Source of the DNA: Klebsiella quasipneumoniae subsp. quasipneumoniae
GTDB lineage: Bacteria; Pseudomonadota; Gammaproteobacteria; Enterobacterales; Enterobacteriaceae
NCBI RefSeq assembly: GCF_020525925.1
Contig: NZ_CP084876.1
Coordinates: forward strand, 5,146,001 to 5,210,000
Direction: 5' to 3'
DNA: 64,000 nt
Shown: piece by piece, positions 32,192-45,885 of the stretch
How the letters are laid out: every line of letters starts with the position of its first letter
Position numbering within the stretch: the stretch's first letter is position 1
Notes under the pieces: generated by a model
Databases searched by the model: none
What the model saw: the letters and a program-made list of their open reading frames with translations, nothing else
Told to the model about the DNA's origin: nothing
Position numbers and translations under genes: made by a program

Positions 32192-32244
32192 AAAGCTTTC
32201 TTACCACTAAGCCTGCTATCTGAGCAGGCTTAATGTTAAATAAG

Positions 32245-32321
32245 TGGCGGAACGGACGGGACTCGAACCCGCGACCCCCTGCGTGACAGGCAGGTATTCT
32301 AACCGACTGAACTACCGCTCC
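32245..32321 (-). tRNA. aspT: tRNA-Asp (anticodon GTC)
   Basis: 77 bases on the minus strand, from GGAGCGGTAGTTCAG to TCCGCCA. Anticodon GTC lies in CCTGTCACGC and the T loop has GGTTCGAGTCC. It is the first distal tRNA after 5S; E. coli rrnC has the same aspT-trpT order. Confidence 0.97.
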
Positions 32322-32376
32322 ACCGAATTTTTTCGCTTTATTACCACCGGTTGTCACCCCGGCTTACTGCAATTTG

Positions 32377-32496
32377 ATGCCTGGCAGTTCCCTACTCTCA
32401 CATGGGGAGACCCCACACTACCATCGGCGCTACGGCGTTTCACTTCTGAGTTCGGCATGGGGTCAGGTGGGACCACCGCGCTAGTGCCGCCAGGCA
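32377..32496 (-). rRNA. rrf: 5S ribosomal RNA
   Basis: 120 bases on the minus strand, beginning TGCCTGGCGGCACTAGCGC and ending GAACTGCCAGGCAT. Both ends pair as the 5S helix I. It is followed by tRNA-Asp. Confidence 0.97.
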
Positions 32497-32510
32497 AATT
32501 CTTTGTGCTC

Positions 32511-32632
32511 AGTACGCAATTCTTTATCGCATCAGCTGCGTTGCCTGCGCTCGCAAAGTCAGTCACATACTTCAGTATGCTCCTTCCTTTCCTTCGCTCG
32601 TCGCCTTGCTGCTGCGCAAATTATTGCGTACT
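32511..32632. repeat. 122-base palindromic element inserted between 23S and 5S
   Basis: Ends AGTACGCAAT and ATTGCGTACT are exact complements, and the centre has CATACT then AGTATG. The arms between are imperfectly complementary. It enlarges the 23S-5S spacer to 195 bases, against about 92 in E. coli as I recall; removing it leaves E. coli-like flanks. Its centre and arms share motifs with the element beside ilvC (CAGTCACATA then TATG and TCCT; GCGTTG near one end; CGCC near the other). It has no coding capacity and looks like a small non-autonomous mobile palindrome. Confidence 0.7.
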
Positions 32633-32691
32633 CAACTCTGAATCTAAGCTGAAAATCTTCTCTCAATCCGCCAAAACATCTTCGGCGTTGT

Positions 32692-35593
<2,902 letters not shown>

Positions 35594-35770
35594 TCACAAC
35601 CCGAAGATGTTTCGTAAAACATCATCGTGTCGCGAAAATTTGAGAGACTCGAACACACATTAACTGTGTGTCGTTTCAATTTTCAGCTTGATCCAGATTT
35701 TTAAAGAGCAAAACTTCGCAGTGCACCTTTTCAGGTTCACTCTGAAGTTTTCTTGTGTTCGCAGTAAAGA
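35594..35770 (-). other. tRNA-Ala to 23S spacer
   Basis: 177 bases of transcribed spacer with no gene. A boxA-like TGCTCTTTAA occurs at about 35701-35710 on the minus strand, as expected for the 23S antitermination signal, and sequences next to 23S can pair with its 3' flank to form the RNase III processing stem. Confidence 0.7.
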
Positions 35771-35846
35771 TGGTGGAGCTATGCGGGATCGAACCGCAGA
35801 CCTCCTGCGTGCAAAGCAGGCGCTCTCCCAGCTGAGCTATAGCCCC
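35771..35846 (-). tRNA. tRNA-Ala (anticodon TGC)
   Basis: 76 bases on the minus strand, from GGGGCTATAGCTCAGC to GCTCCACCA, with TTTGCAC holding anticodon TGC. It sits in the 16S-23S spacer after tRNA-Ile. This Ile-Ala spacer differs from the single tRNA-Glu of E. coli rrnB and rrnC. Confidence 0.97.
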
Positions 35847-35882
35847 ATCGTTTGCAACCTCTTCAAATTTGCTTCGCAAATT

Positions 35883-35959
<77 letters not shown>

Positions 35960-36029
35960 GTAGAGGTTTTTTACTGCTGTTTTTCATCAGACAATCTGTG
36001 TGAGCACTACAAAGGCAGGTTCTTTAAGG

Positions 36030-37569
<1,540 letters not shown>

Positions 37570-37965
37570 AAGTTTGATGCTCAAAGAATTAAACTTCGTA
37601 ATGAATTACGTGTTCACTCTTGAGACTTGGTATTCATTTTTCGTCCGAGGACGTTAAGAATCCATGTCACTTTGAGTGCCCACACAGATTGTCTGATAAA
37701 TTGTTAAAGAGCAGTTGCAACGCGGCTTTCAGCTCACCGTTGCGAGGTCCCGTATAATACGTTTTCCTCATTCAGAGTCAAGCCCTTATTTTGCTTTTCT
37801 CTGTCGGTTTTCAGCGCTGAACTTCATCGCCGAAACCCTGCTGACCCGGCGGCTTGCTTGCCGTTGTTCCGTGTCAGTGGAGGCGCATTATAGGGAGTTC
37901 TGAGACGTTGACAAGCCCTGTTTTCAAAAAATTATTCAACCGTCTCTTTTTTGTGCAAAACGCCG
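37570..37965 (-). promoter_or_regulatory. rrn promoters P1 and P2, leader and boxA
   Basis: Reading on the minus strand, P1 has TTGTCA (37909-37914), a 16-base spacer and TATAAT (37887-37892), then a GC-rich discriminator GCGCCTCC. An A/T-rich UP-like stretch precedes it. P2 has TTGACT (37776-37781), 16 bases and TATTAT (37754-37759). BoxA GCTCTTTAACAA is at 37701-37712. These are the standard elements for growth-rate and ppGpp control and for antitermination. Everything upstream of P1 up to murI is only about 50 bases, so Fis sites would lie inside murI. Confidence 0.9.
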
Positions 37966-38817
37966 TTAAAGCGGTAATTTTTCCAGCGTCGAGAAGCCAT
38001 AGCGATGCAAAACGGGTAAAAGTTGTTCCGTTTCTGCCGTCAACGCCATGCAGAATGCTTTATTCTCGTCGCTGGACTTCGCATCCGGCGCTTCATGCTC
38101 TAACAGCCAGGCGGTGCGACGGGCAATCGCCGCGCCGGAATCGATCAGCCGCGTGCCCTCGGGCAGGACGCGCTGCAGCTCCTCCTGTAAAAGAGGAAAG
38201 TGGGTGCAGCCCAGCACCACCGTATCCGGCGGCTCCTGCATCCGCAGCCACGGGCGCAGGATACGGCGCAGTTCTTCTAACGGCACAGGCTCGCCGTGCA
38301 GCTTCGCTTCCGCCAGCTCCACCAGCTCCGCCGACCCCAGCATTTCAATCCGACATTCATTGGCAAAGCGGTCGATCAGCTCACGGGTATAAGGACGCTT
38401 TACGGTGCCGCGCGTCGCCAGCAGGCCGACAATGCCGTTCGCCGTTAAGCGGGCGGCGGGCTTAATCGCCGGCACCACGCCGACAACGGGGAAGGCGAAC
38501 TTTTCACGCAGAGCAGGCAGGGAGACGGTACTGGCGGTATTGCAGGCGATCACCGCCAGCGCCAGGGGATAACGCTGCTGGACAGCGGTGACGATTTCCA
38601 CAACGCGCTCAACGATAAACGCCTCGCTCTTCTCGCCATAGGGGAAGGCAACGTTATCGAAAGCATAGATGTAATGCAGATTCGGCAGCAGCTGCCGAAT
38701 CTCATTATAAACCGACAACCCACCGACGCCGGAATCAAACACCAGCACGGTGGGACGTGGATCAGAAGGTGTAGCTGCCAGACAAGGTGTATTCCCGTCC
38801 TGCAGATTGGTAGCCAT
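37966..38817 (-). CDS. murI: Glutamate racemase
   Basis: Makes D-glutamate for peptidoglycan; cofactor-independent racemase with two catalytic cysteines. The product is 283 residues, against 285 in E. coli. [10 protein letters not shown] lies near residue 27, ACNTAS near 92 and GCTHFPLL near 204. The start lies inside the btuB 3' end (56-base overlap), as in E. coli. It is the gene next to the rRNA promoter, the E. coli rrnB arrangement. Confidence 0.97.
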   Translation of the reverse strand: MATNLQDGNTPCLAATPSDPRPTVLVFDSGVGGLSVYNEIRQLLPNLHYIYAFDNVAFPYGEKSEAFIVERVVEIVTAVQQRYPLALAVIACNTASTVSLPALREKFAFPVVGVVPAIKPAARLTANGIVGLLATRGTVKRPYTRELIDRFANECRIEMLGSAELVELAEAKLHGEPVPLEELRRILRPWLRMQEPPDTVVLGCTHFPLLQEELQRVLPEGTRLIDSGAAIARRTAWLLEHEAPDAKSSDENKAFCMALTAETEQLLPVLHRYGFSTLEKLPL

Positions 38818-40600
38818 AAACTGTCTCGTAATCTTTATCGAACAGGTTGGCTATTTTACCACGAACTGTCAGGTGTGAGGTGACGGGATACGATAAACCG
38901 ACATCCCAGAGGCTCAACCCACCCATATTGACGGTACGCGAGTTGTCGTAATCATAATCGTAGCGCTTGCCGATGTAGTGATACGTCACATCCCACCCCA
39001 GATCGTAGACCTGGCCGTTCAGCTCGTATTTCACCTGCTGCTTCGCCCGGCGATAGAGGATCTTGTTAGTTTCATCATCGCGAGGGTCAACATACTGCAG
39101 CGTCAGATGGTGCTCCACCGGCCCTGTGGTGACATTCCCCGTCCACTCCAGCCCCTTGATCGTCGCAGACTTGACGTTGTAATAGGCGTTGTTGTCGTAA
39201 TCGATGAGGTTTTGAATCTCATAGCGATACGCGGAGAGACGCCAGTCGACCGGCCCCGTCAACCCTTCGAGGCCCGCTTCCCACTGCTTCGACTCCTCTG
39301 GCTTCAGGTTCGGGTTAGAGGCGATGCCAAAACGTTCCGCGCCGTACTGCTGTCCGAGGGAGGGGGCGAGGAATCCTGTACCGTACGAGAGCGTTGTCCG
39401 ATAACCCTCGATAAATTCCCAGCCTGCCGCCGTCTGCCAGGTACCGTGCCAGCCAAACTGCTCGTCATGATCCTCACGGCCGGAAGCTTCCAGCGTCACG
39501 CTGTCAATCTGCTGCTGGCCCGTCAGATAAAGACCGGTGGTATCGCGCTTATACACGTCGGTACTGGTCGTTCCGCTGGATTTCAGCTTCTCCTGTTTCC
39601 AGTCTACGCCACCGCTCACTGCGCCATGGCCCACCACAACATTATTTCCCCATTGGATATAGCGTTGTTCCATATCATCCAGGGTGGTGCCCGCGGCATA
39701 GCGGCCAGCGTCGCTGCTGTAGTTGTAATCTTTAATACGCTGATAGTTCGCAATCAGCTGGGAGGAGTAAATTCCGGAATGGTAGTGCAGACCGGTGTCC
39801 CAGGATTGGGTATAGGACTGATCTTCATCGTTTCCACCTGCGTAGCCCCAGTTACCCTGGTCATAGTCAGCATTGGCGGAATAACCATAGCCGCGGAAGA
39901 ACCCCGAGAAGTTGTCATCGAACTGATGCTGTACCCCGCCCCATAGCATTTTATTGCGGTAGCCGTCGCGATCGCTGTCGCCGCTATAAGAGGAGTTCGG
40001 CTGGACGTTAAACCCTTTGGTGGTCTGATAGGCGCCGGCAGCGGTAACCAGCGTATCGCCAAACCGCTTGTTAAAGGCGCCATCGTAGGACTGATAGCCG
40101 TTCGTTCCCGCGCCGGCGTTGATCTGCGAACGCTCAGCATCGGTCATGGTGATGATGTTCACCACCCCGCCGATCGCCCCGGAGCCGTACACCGCGGAGC
40201 GCGGGCCGCGAATGTATTCCACCCGCTGGACCAGAGAGATAGGGATCTGACTGATATCCACGCCGTTGGAGATCCCCGGACGCGCCATCGGCACGCCGTC
40301 GATCAGCACCAGCACGTGGCGAGCCTCCGTCCCCCGAACATACAGCGAAGCGCTCTGCCCCATGCCGCCGTTGCGGGCAATATCGACCCCGGGAAGACGA
40401 CGCATGACATCGTTTAAATCTTTGGACTGCCAGCGGTCGATGTCATCGCGCGTCACTATATCGGTCGGCGCCAGCACGGTATTGACCGGCTGTTGAAAAC
40501 GGTTTGCTGTCACCACCAACGTGTCTGAATTGCTGTCCTGCGCCCAGCCGGAAAATGCCGTGACGGATAAGGCCGTCATCAGCGAAGCTTTTTTAATCAT
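38762..40600 (-). CDS. btuB: Outer-membrane vitamin B12 receptor BtuB
   Basis: TonB-dependent 22-strand barrel that imports cobalamin; also a receptor for colicins and phages in E. coli. The product is 612 residues. A signal peptide covers residues 1-20 ([20 protein letters not shown]), the TonB box [10 protein letters not shown] follows, then the plug domain ([10 protein letters not shown]). The protein ends in an aromatic residue (SGSYTF), as outer-membrane barrels require. Expression is controlled by the riboswitch just upstream. Confidence 0.97.
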   Translation of the reverse strand: MIKKASLMTALSVTAFSGWAQDSNSDTLVVTANRFQQPVNTVLAPTDIVTRDDIDRWQSKDLNDVMRRLPGVDIARNGGMGQSASLYVRGTEARHVLVLIDGVPMARPGISNGVDISQIPISLVQRVEYIRGPRSAVYGSGAIGGVVNIITMTDAERSQINAGAGTNGYQSYDGAFNKRFGDTLVTAAGAYQTTKGFNVQPNSSYSGDSDRDGYRNKMLWGGVQHQFDDNFSGFFRGYGYSANADYDQGNWGYAGGNDEDQSYTQSWDTGLHYHSGIYSSQLIANYQRIKDYNYSSDAGRYAAGTTLDDMEQRYIQWGNNVVVGHGAVSGGVDWKQEKLKSSGTTSTDVYKRDTTGLYLTGQQQIDSVTLEASGREDHDEQFGWHGTWQTAAGWEFIEGYRTTLSYGTGFLAPSLGQQYGAERFGIASNPNLKPEESKQWEAGLEGLTGPVDWRLSAYRYEIQNLIDYDNNAYYNVKSATIKGLEWTGNVTTGPVEHHLTLQYVDPRDDETNKILYRRAKQQVKYELNGQVYDLGWDVTYHYIGKRYDYDYDNSRTVNMGGLSLWDVGLSYPVTSHLTVRGKIANLFDKDYETVYGYQSAGREYTLSGSYTF

Positions 40601-40842
40601 TGTAAAAGCATCCGAAACAGAAAAAGGATGCCGCAGGTTTTATCAGTTGCTCGCGACGATAAAACCCAGTGCGACGTATTCCGGCAGGTCTTCGGGCTTG
40701 GAGGCTGTTTCAAGAAATAATGACTTCCCACGGCTAACCGCAGTGTCTGCACCGAGTGCGCTCATTTCTCACCTTCCTTACCGCTGCGCGTCAGCCCCAG
40801 ATTTCCACTGGGTTCCCTTTTAACTCACAGGACCGGTAGGCG
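40601..40842 (-). promoter_or_regulatory. Cobalamin riboswitch of btuB
   Basis: The leader of about 240 bases contains the invariant B12-box core AGCCCGAAGACCTGCCGG (40681-40698, minus strand), preceded by the expected CCGGTCCTGTGAGTT (about 40836 downward), GCTGACGCGCAGCGGTAAGGA and GGGAAGTCA elements. The whole resembles the E. coli btuB leader. Adenosylcobalamin binding should lower translation of btuB. Confidence 0.93.
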
Positions 40843-40907
40843 AATGCTACAATCAGAAACATATAGATGTCCAGACTGCTAATTATATTTCCCGCGGCAT
40901 TCGAGGC

Positions 40908-40942
40908 TGGACATCCCCGGCGCTTTCCCTACAATCCCCGCG
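40908..40942 (+). promoter_or_regulatory. trmA promoter with rRNA-like discriminator
   Basis: TGGACA at 40908-40913 and TACAAT at 40930-40935 are 16 bases apart and are followed by the GC-rich CCCCGCG. A 16-base spacer and GC discriminator are features of stringently controlled promoters, and E. coli trmA is known to be growth-rate regulated in the same way as rRNA. Confidence 0.6.
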
Positions 40943-40966
40943 TACTTATTTTATTCAGGATACATC

Positions 40967-42067
40967 ATGACCCCCGAACACCTTCCTACCGAACAATACG
41001 AAGCGCAGCTGGCAGAAAAAGTCGTCCGTTTGCAAACCATGATGGCGCCTTTTGCCGCGCCGGTTCCGGAAGTGTTTCGTTCGCCGGTCAGCCACTACCG
41101 TATGCGCGCCGAGTTCCGTCTGTGGCACGATGGCGACGACCTGTACCATATTATTTTCGATCAGCAGACCCGGTCGCGGATTCGCGTTGACAGCTTCCCG
41201 GCCGCCAGCGCGCTCATCAATCAGCTGATGACCGCCATGCTGGAGGGCGTGCGCAACAATCCCGTGCTGCGCCATAAGCTGTTTCAGATTGACTATCTGA
41301 CCACCCTCAGCAACCAGGCGGTCGTCTCGCTGCTGTATCATAAAAAGCTCGATGATGCCTGGCGTGAGCAAGCGGAGGCGCTGCGTGACGCCCTGCGAGC
41401 CCAGGGGCTCAATGTGCATCTGATTGGTCGGGCGACTAAAACTAAAATCGAGCTCGATCAGGATTATATAGATGAACGCCTGCCGGTTGGCGGTCGGGAG
41501 ATGATCTACCGTCAGGTGGAAAACAGCTTTACCCAACCGAACGCGGCCATGAACATTCAGATGCTGGAGTGGGCGCTGGATGTCACCAAAGGGGCGACCG
41601 GCGACCTGCTGGAATTGTACTGCGGCAACGGTAACTTCTCGCTGGCGCTGGCGCGTAATTTCGATCGCGTACTGGCCACCGAAATCGCCAAACCGTCGGT
41701 GGCGGCGGCGCAGTACAACATCGCCGCCAACCATATCGACAACGTGCAGATTATCCGCATGGCGGCTGAAGAGTTTACTCAGGCGATGAACGGCGTGCGT
41801 GAGTTCAACCGGCTGCAGGGTATCGATCTGCAAAGCTATCAGTGCGAGACTATTTTCGTCGATCCGCCGCGTAGCGGGCTGGACAGTGAAACGGAGAAAA
41901 TGGTGCAGGCCTATCCGCGCATACTGTACATTTCGTGCAACCCGGAAACGCTGTGCCGTAATCTGGAAACGCTAAGCCAGACGCACAACATTACCCGGCT
42001 GGCGCTGTTCGACCAGTTCCCGTATACCCATCACATGGAGTGCGGCGTTCTGCTGACCCGGAAATAG
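40967..42067 (+). CDS. trmA: tRNA (uracil-5-)-methyltransferase TrmA
   Basis: Makes m5U54 (ribothymidine) in the T loop of tRNAs, with SAM as donor. The product is 366 residues, as in E. coli. The SAM-binding [14 protein letters not shown] is near residue 213, the FVDPPRSG motif near 296 and the catalytic cysteine in YISCNPETL near 324. It is divergent from btuB and convergent with yijD. Confidence 0.97.
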   Translation: MTPEHLPTEQYEAQLAEKVVRLQTMMAPFAAPVPEVFRSPVSHYRMRAEFRLWHDGDDLYHIIFDQQTRSRIRVDSFPAASALINQLMTAMLEGVRNNPVLRHKLFQIDYLTTLSNQAVVSLLYHKKLDDAWREQAEALRDALRAQGLNVHLIGRATKTKIELDQDYIDERLPVGGREMIYRQVENSFTQPNAAMNIQMLEWALDVTKGATGDLLELYCGNGNFSLALARNFDRVLATEIAKPSVAAAQYNIAANHIDNVQIIRMAAEEFTQAMNGVREFNRLQGIDLQSYQCETIFVDPPRSGLDSETEKMVQAYPRILYISCNPETLCRNLETLSQTHNITRLALFDQFPYTHHMECGVLLTRK

Positions 42068-42110
42068 GCCAAAAAAAACCGGCAACGTCATATTGCCGGT
42101 TTTTTATCAC
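42068..42110. terminator. Terminator between trmA and yijD
   Basis: ACCGGCAA and TTGCCGGT flank a short loop (CGTCATA), with A- and T-runs on either side, between convergent stops. It can act in both directions. Confidence 0.85.
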
Positions 42111-42117
42111 TGGCGGC

Positions 42118-42477
42118 TTATTCGGCGGCGGTATTTTTGCGGTTACGCATCTTGTAGCCAATCCAGAAGACCATCGCGACGGACAGAACGGCCGGGAAGA
42201 AGTTAGAGCCGATATCCGGGTACTCCGCACGCACGACGGTGCTGTACAACAGCACCCCGAGAATAAAAAAGGCGGCGGCCAGGCCCGGTAGCCCGACGGG
42301 CATACTGCGATTCTGATAGCGCTGATGCAGACAGTAGACCGTCAGCAGCAGGGATAAGATGGGGAAGACGGAAAACGGAACTATCGAACTGAACAGCGCC
42401 GCAAAGGCGCCATTAATAGATAACCCGGCAATCAGCGCCAGCAGCAGCGTACCTTTATCTTGAACTGAGTGTTTCAT
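42118..42477 (-). CDS. yijD: Inner-membrane protein YijD
   Basis: A 119-residue protein of unknown function, with four predicted membrane spans (about residues 10-30, 32-50, 65-85, 92-110) and a basic C-terminal tail ([11 protein letters not shown]). It starts [19 protein letters not shown]. It follows fabR by 15 bases, and the fabR-yijD pair is conserved in enterobacteria. A link to membrane lipid homeostasis is only implied by this pairing. Confidence 0.9.
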   Translation of the reverse strand: MKHSVQDKGTLLLALIAGLSINGAFAALFSSIVPFSVFPILSLLLTVYCLHQRYQNRSMPVGLPGLAAAFFILGVLLYSTVVRAEYPDIGSNFFPAVLSVAMVFWIGYKMRNRKNTAAE

Positions 42478-42492
42478 TGCTCGTCCTTCACG

Positions 42493-43125
42493 TTATTCGG
42501 AATGATGTGACATTTTTTCTTGTTCACGGCGATACCAGTAATACGCGCCTTTAGAGATCATTCTGAGCTGCAGTACCAACCGTTCTTCCAGCTGTCGGCG
42601 CTGTTCAGGGCCGACATCCAGCGCTTCCGCGCCAGCGCTAAAAACGATGGTGACCATAGCTTCAGCCTGCGCTTCGGTAAAGGCGCGCGGCATATGGTTT
42701 TCGAGTTCTAAATAGTCGGCGAGTTCCGCAATAAAATGCTGGATTTCGCGTGCGACGGCGGCGCGAAACGCCGCAGACGTTCCCGAGCGCTCGCGCAGCA
42801 GCAGGCGGAAAGCGTTCGGGTTGTTACCGATAAACTCCATAAAGGTCGAGACCGAGGTGCGGATCACGCTGCCGCCTTTGGCAATCCGCTGGCGCGCCTG
42901 GCGCATCAGCTGGCGCAGCATCAGTCCGCTCTCATCGACCATCGTCAGGCCTAACTCATCGACATCGCGAAAATGACGATAAAAGGACGTCGGCGCGATC
43001 CCTGCTTCCCGCGCCACTTCACGCAAGCTCAGGCTGGCGAAACTCCGCTCAGCGCTAAGTTGGCTGAATGCCGCTTCCACCAGCGAACGGCGGGTTTTTT
43101 CTTTTTGTTGTGCTCTTACGCCCAT
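42493..43125 (-). CDS. fabR: TetR-family repressor of unsaturated fatty acid synthesis FabR
   Basis: Represses fabA and fabB and senses unsaturated acyl chains. The ATG at 43125 ([20 protein letters not shown]) gives 210 residues; the preceding in-frame GTG is less likely. The TetR HTH is at about residues 25-50 ([18 protein letters not shown]). The C-terminus differs slightly from E. coli. It is divergent from sthA. Confidence 0.94.
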   Translation of the reverse strand: MGVRAQQKEKTRRSLVEAAFSQLSAERSFASLSLREVAREAGIAPTSFYRHFRDVDELGLTMVDESGLMLRQLMRQARQRIAKGGSVIRTSVSTFMEFIGNNPNAFRLLLRERSGTSAAFRAAVAREIQHFIAELADYLELENHMPRAFTEAQAEAMVTIVFSAGAEALDVGPEQRRQLEERLVLQLRMISKGAYYWYRREQEKMSHHSE

Positions 43126-43324
43126 CACGATGTATGAATCCTTCCAATAGCCCTGCTGGCACTATACCAGAGATTAAAACTAATCGGTTTGCCCTGGATT
43201 GTGAATGATTGTTTACGAGCCGTTTCTGCTTTTATGCCGCAAAAAAGCACAACGATAATTGGGTTAAAGCGCAGCGAATGTTATCATCGTGTTTATTTTA
43301 TGTATAAAACAGGTGAGTAATGCC
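43126..43324. promoter_or_regulatory. fabR-sthA divergent intergenic region
   Basis: 199 bases with no gene that I can support. It should carry both promoters. AT-rich stretches near 43270-43310 fit an sthA promoter, but no clear -35/-10 pair could be fixed. Confidence 0.35.
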
Positions 43325-44725
43325 ATGTCACACTCTTGGGATTATGATGCAATAGTGATTGGTTCCGGTCCTGGCGGCGAAGGCGCCGCCATGGGACTGG
43401 TGAAACAGGGAGCACGCGTTGCCGTCATCGAGCGCTACCATAATGTCGGCGGCGGTTGCACCCACTGGGGCACCATCCCGTCGAAAGCCCTCCGCCATGC
43501 CGTCAGCCGTATTATCGAGTTTAACCAAAACCCCCTCTACAGCGACCACTCCCGCCTTCTTCGCTCTTCTTTCGCCGACATCCTTAACCATGCCGACAGC
43601 GTCATCAACCAGCAGACTCATATGCGCCAGGGATTCTATGAGCGCAACCACTGTGAAATTCTGCAGGGCAATGCCCACTTCGTTGATGAGCATACTCTGG
43701 CGCTGGAGTGCCATGACGGCACGGTCGAGACGGTGACCGCGGAGAAATTCGTTATCGCCTGCGGATCTCGCCCCTATCATCCGGCGGATGTCGATTTCCA
43801 CCACCCGCGCATCTATGACAGCGATTCGATTCTCAGCCTGCAGCATGAGCCGCGCCATGTGATCATTTACGGCGCCGGGGTAATCGGTTGTGAATATGCG
43901 TCGATCTTCCGCGGCATGGAGGTGAAGGTCGATCTGATCAACACCCGCGATCGTCTGCTGGCCTTCCTCGATCAGGAGATGTCAGATTCGCTCTCCTATC
44001 ACTTCTGGAACAGCGGCGTGGTCATTCGCCACAACGAGGAGTACGAAAAGATTGAAGGCGTTGATGACGGCGTCATCATGCATCTGAAATCCGGGAAAAA
44101 GCTCAAAGCGGACTGCCTGCTGTACGCCAACGGCCGCACCGGCAATACCGACACTCTGGCGCTGGAAAACATCGGACTGCAGACCGACAGTCGCGGCCAG
44201 CTGAAGGTCAACAGCATGTACCAGACCGCCCTTCCGCACATCTATGCGGTTGGGGATGTCATCGGCTATCCGAGCCTCGCCTCCGCGGCGTACGATCAAG
44301 GACGCATTGCCGCCCAGGCGCTGGTGAAAGGCGAAGCCTCAGCGCATCTGATTGAAGATATCCCGACCGGGATCTACACCATTCCGGAAATCAGCTCCGT
44401 CGGGAAAACCGAGCAGCAGCTGACGGCGATGAAAGTGCCGTATGAGGTGGGTCGCGCTCAGTTTAAACACCTGGCGCGGGCGCAAATCGTTGGCATGAGC
44501 GTGGGAACCCTGAAGATCCTGTTCCACCGGGAAACCAAGGAGATCCTCGGCATTCACTGCTTTGGCGAACGCGCAGCCGAAATCATTCACATCGGCCAGG
44601 CGATCATGGAGCAGAAAGGTGGTGGTAACACCATTGAGTACTTCGTCAACACCACCTTTAACTACCCGACCATGGCGGAAGCGTACCGGGTTGCCGCGCT
44701 GAACGGCTTAAACCGCCTGTTTTAA
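43325..44725 (+). CDS. sthA: Soluble pyridine nucleotide transhydrogenase
   Basis: FAD enzyme that transfers reducing equivalents from NADPH to NAD+. The ATG at 43325 ([18 protein letters not shown]) gives 466 residues, the E. coli length. The FAD motif [10 protein letters not shown] is at residues 13-22. The [13 protein letters not shown] segment near residue 42 has one Cys where disulfide reductases have two, as is known for this enzyme. The NAD(P) motif [12 protein letters not shown] is near 182. It overlaps the oxyR stop by 18 bases (convergent). Confidence 0.97.
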   Translation: MSHSWDYDAIVIGSGPGGEGAAMGLVKQGARVAVIERYHNVGGGCTHWGTIPSKALRHAVSRIIEFNQNPLYSDHSRLLRSSFADILNHADSVINQQTHMRQGFYERNHCEILQGNAHFVDEHTLALECHDGTVETVTAEKFVIACGSRPYHPADVDFHHPRIYDSDSILSLQHEPRHVIIYGAGVIGCEYASIFRGMEVKVDLINTRDRLLAFLDQEMSDSLSYHFWNSGVVIRHNEEYEKIEGVDDGVIMHLKSGKKLKADCLLYANGRTGNTDTLALENIGLQTDSRGQLKVNSMYQTALPHIYAVGDVIGYPSLASAAYDQGRIAAQALVKGEASAHLIEDIPTGIYTIPEISSVGKTEQQLTAMKVPYEVGRAQFKHLARAQIVGMSVGTLKILFHRETKEILGIHCFGERAAEIIHIGQAIMEQKGGGNTIEYFVNTTFNYPTMAEAYRVAALNGLNRLF

Positions 44726-45625
44726 CGCCTTGTCGAAATGGCCATCCATCGTGCCGCGGATGGCCTCCGCCAGATGTTCATAGCGGCTGCGCAGCGGTGA
44801 GCCCGGACGGTAAACCAGACCGATGGTGCGTCTTGGCTCTGGCTTAATGCACGGCAGGTAGACCACGCCATCGCGTTTTCTTTCTTGCGGCACTGCCAGC
44901 GCAGGCAGCAGGGTAATACCGCTGCCTGCCGCCACCATATTGCGCAGCGTTTCCAGGCTGGTCGCGCGGAAGTGGGTATCCTCATCCGCCCCCGCTTCAA
45001 AGCAGAAGCCCATCGCCTGATCGCGCAGGCAGTGGCCATCCTCCAGCATCAGCAGCTTTTCACCGGCCAGATCCGACATCGGCACCCGGTCGCGGTTTGC
45101 CCACGGATGATCTTCATAGATAGCCAGCATCATCGGCTCATCGAACAGCGGCACCTCGATAAAGGCCTCGCTCTCTTTGACCAGCGCCAGGATGGCGCAG
45201 TCGAGCTTACCGCTGTCGAGCTGAGCCAGCAGCTGATGGGTCTGCGCTTCGTGCAGATACATTTCCAGCTTCGGGAAGGTCTGATGCAGCATCGGAATGA
45301 TGTGCGGTAGCAGGTACGGGCCAATTGTCGGGATCAAGCCGATATGCAGCGGCCCGGACATGGTTTCCCCTTGTTGGCTTGCCATCTCCTTGAGCACTTT
45401 TACTTCGCGTAACACGGTACGCGCCTGATCCACCAGCAACAGCCCCGCCTGGGTAAACAGAACCTTACGGCTGGTGCGCTCCAGCAGCATGACGCCAAGC
45501 TCATCCTCCAGCTTGCGGATCTGTCCGCTGAGCGTCGGTTGGCTCACATGGCATGAGTCAGCCGCCCGCCGGAAGTGGCGGTGTTCGGCGAGCGCTACCA
45601 GGTATTCAAGATCGCGAATATTCAT
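44708..45625 (-). CDS. oxyR: Hydrogen peroxide sensor and regulator OxyR
   Basis: LysR-family regulator activated by a C199-C208 disulfide; it induces catalase, Ahp, Dps and OxyS. The product is 305 residues, as in E. coli. The HTH is at residues 16-40 ([20 protein letters not shown]), and both redox cysteines are in [12 protein letters not shown]. It is divergent from the small RNA oxyS and convergent with sthA. Confidence 0.98.
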   Translation of the reverse strand: MNIRDLEYLVALAEHRHFRRAADSCHVSQPTLSGQIRKLEDELGVMLLERTSRKVLFTQAGLLLVDQARTVLREVKVLKEMASQQGETMSGPLHIGLIPTIGPYLLPHIIPMLHQTFPKLEMYLHEAQTHQLLAQLDSGKLDCAILALVKESEAFIEVPLFDEPMMLAIYEDHPWANRDRVPMSDLAGEKLLMLEDGHCLRDQAMGFCFEAGADEDTHFRATSLETLRNMVAAGSGITLLPALAVPQERKRDGVVYLPCIKPEPRRTIGLVYRPGSPLRSRYEHLAEAIRGTMDGHFDKALKQAV

Positions 45626-45635
45626 TATTCATCCT

Positions 45636-45696
45636 CCATCGCCACGATAGTCCATGGCGATAGATAGCATAGCAACGAACGATTATCCCTATCAAG
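45636..45696. promoter_or_regulatory. OxyR binding region between oxyR and oxyS
   Basis: Several ATAG and CTAT tetramers (CGATAG, GATAGATAG, CCCTATC) are spaced about ten bases apart, which resembles the four-ATAG-element OxyR motif. In E. coli this site represses oxyR and activates oxyS. The exact boundaries are uncertain. Confidence 0.65.
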
Positions 45697-45721
45697 TTTT
45701 CTGTTCAATAATACGCCCATA

Positions 45722-45826
45722 AAGACGGTGAACCTGTGAAAACCACTGACCCGTCACACTGTTTCTCTACCCGAACAACTAAAGCCAACGTGAACTTTTG
45801 CGGACCTTGCGTCCGCTTTTTTTTTT
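45722..45826 (+). ncRNA. oxyS: Small RNA OxyS (variant)
   Basis: Peroxide-induced, Hfq-dependent sRNA. The conserved segment AACTAAAGCCAACGTGAACT then TTTGCGG matches the E. coli OxyS 3' half, followed by a terminator stem GCGGAC (45800-45805) and GTCCGC (45811-45816) and a T-run. The 5' end was set by comparison and is approximate. The terminator loop and the 5' third differ from E. coli, as I recall it. Confidence 0.8.
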
Positions 45827-45828
45827 GC

Positions 45829-45866
45829 ATAAAAAACCCGGCGTCGCTGGACTCGGCCGGGTCAGG
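45829..45866 (-). terminator. Terminator after argH
   Basis: On the minus strand ACCCGGCCGAG and CGACGCCGGGT can pair around TCCAG, then six T's follow. It faces the OxyS terminator. Confidence 0.7.
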
Positions 45867-45885
45867 GAAGGCAGATATCTGTGGA

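Noticed and set aside
32116..32321. tRNA-Trp and tRNA-Asp as an integration site of a mobile island
   Set aside because: The genes on both sides are core genes, and no integrase or partial tRNA repeat is visible.
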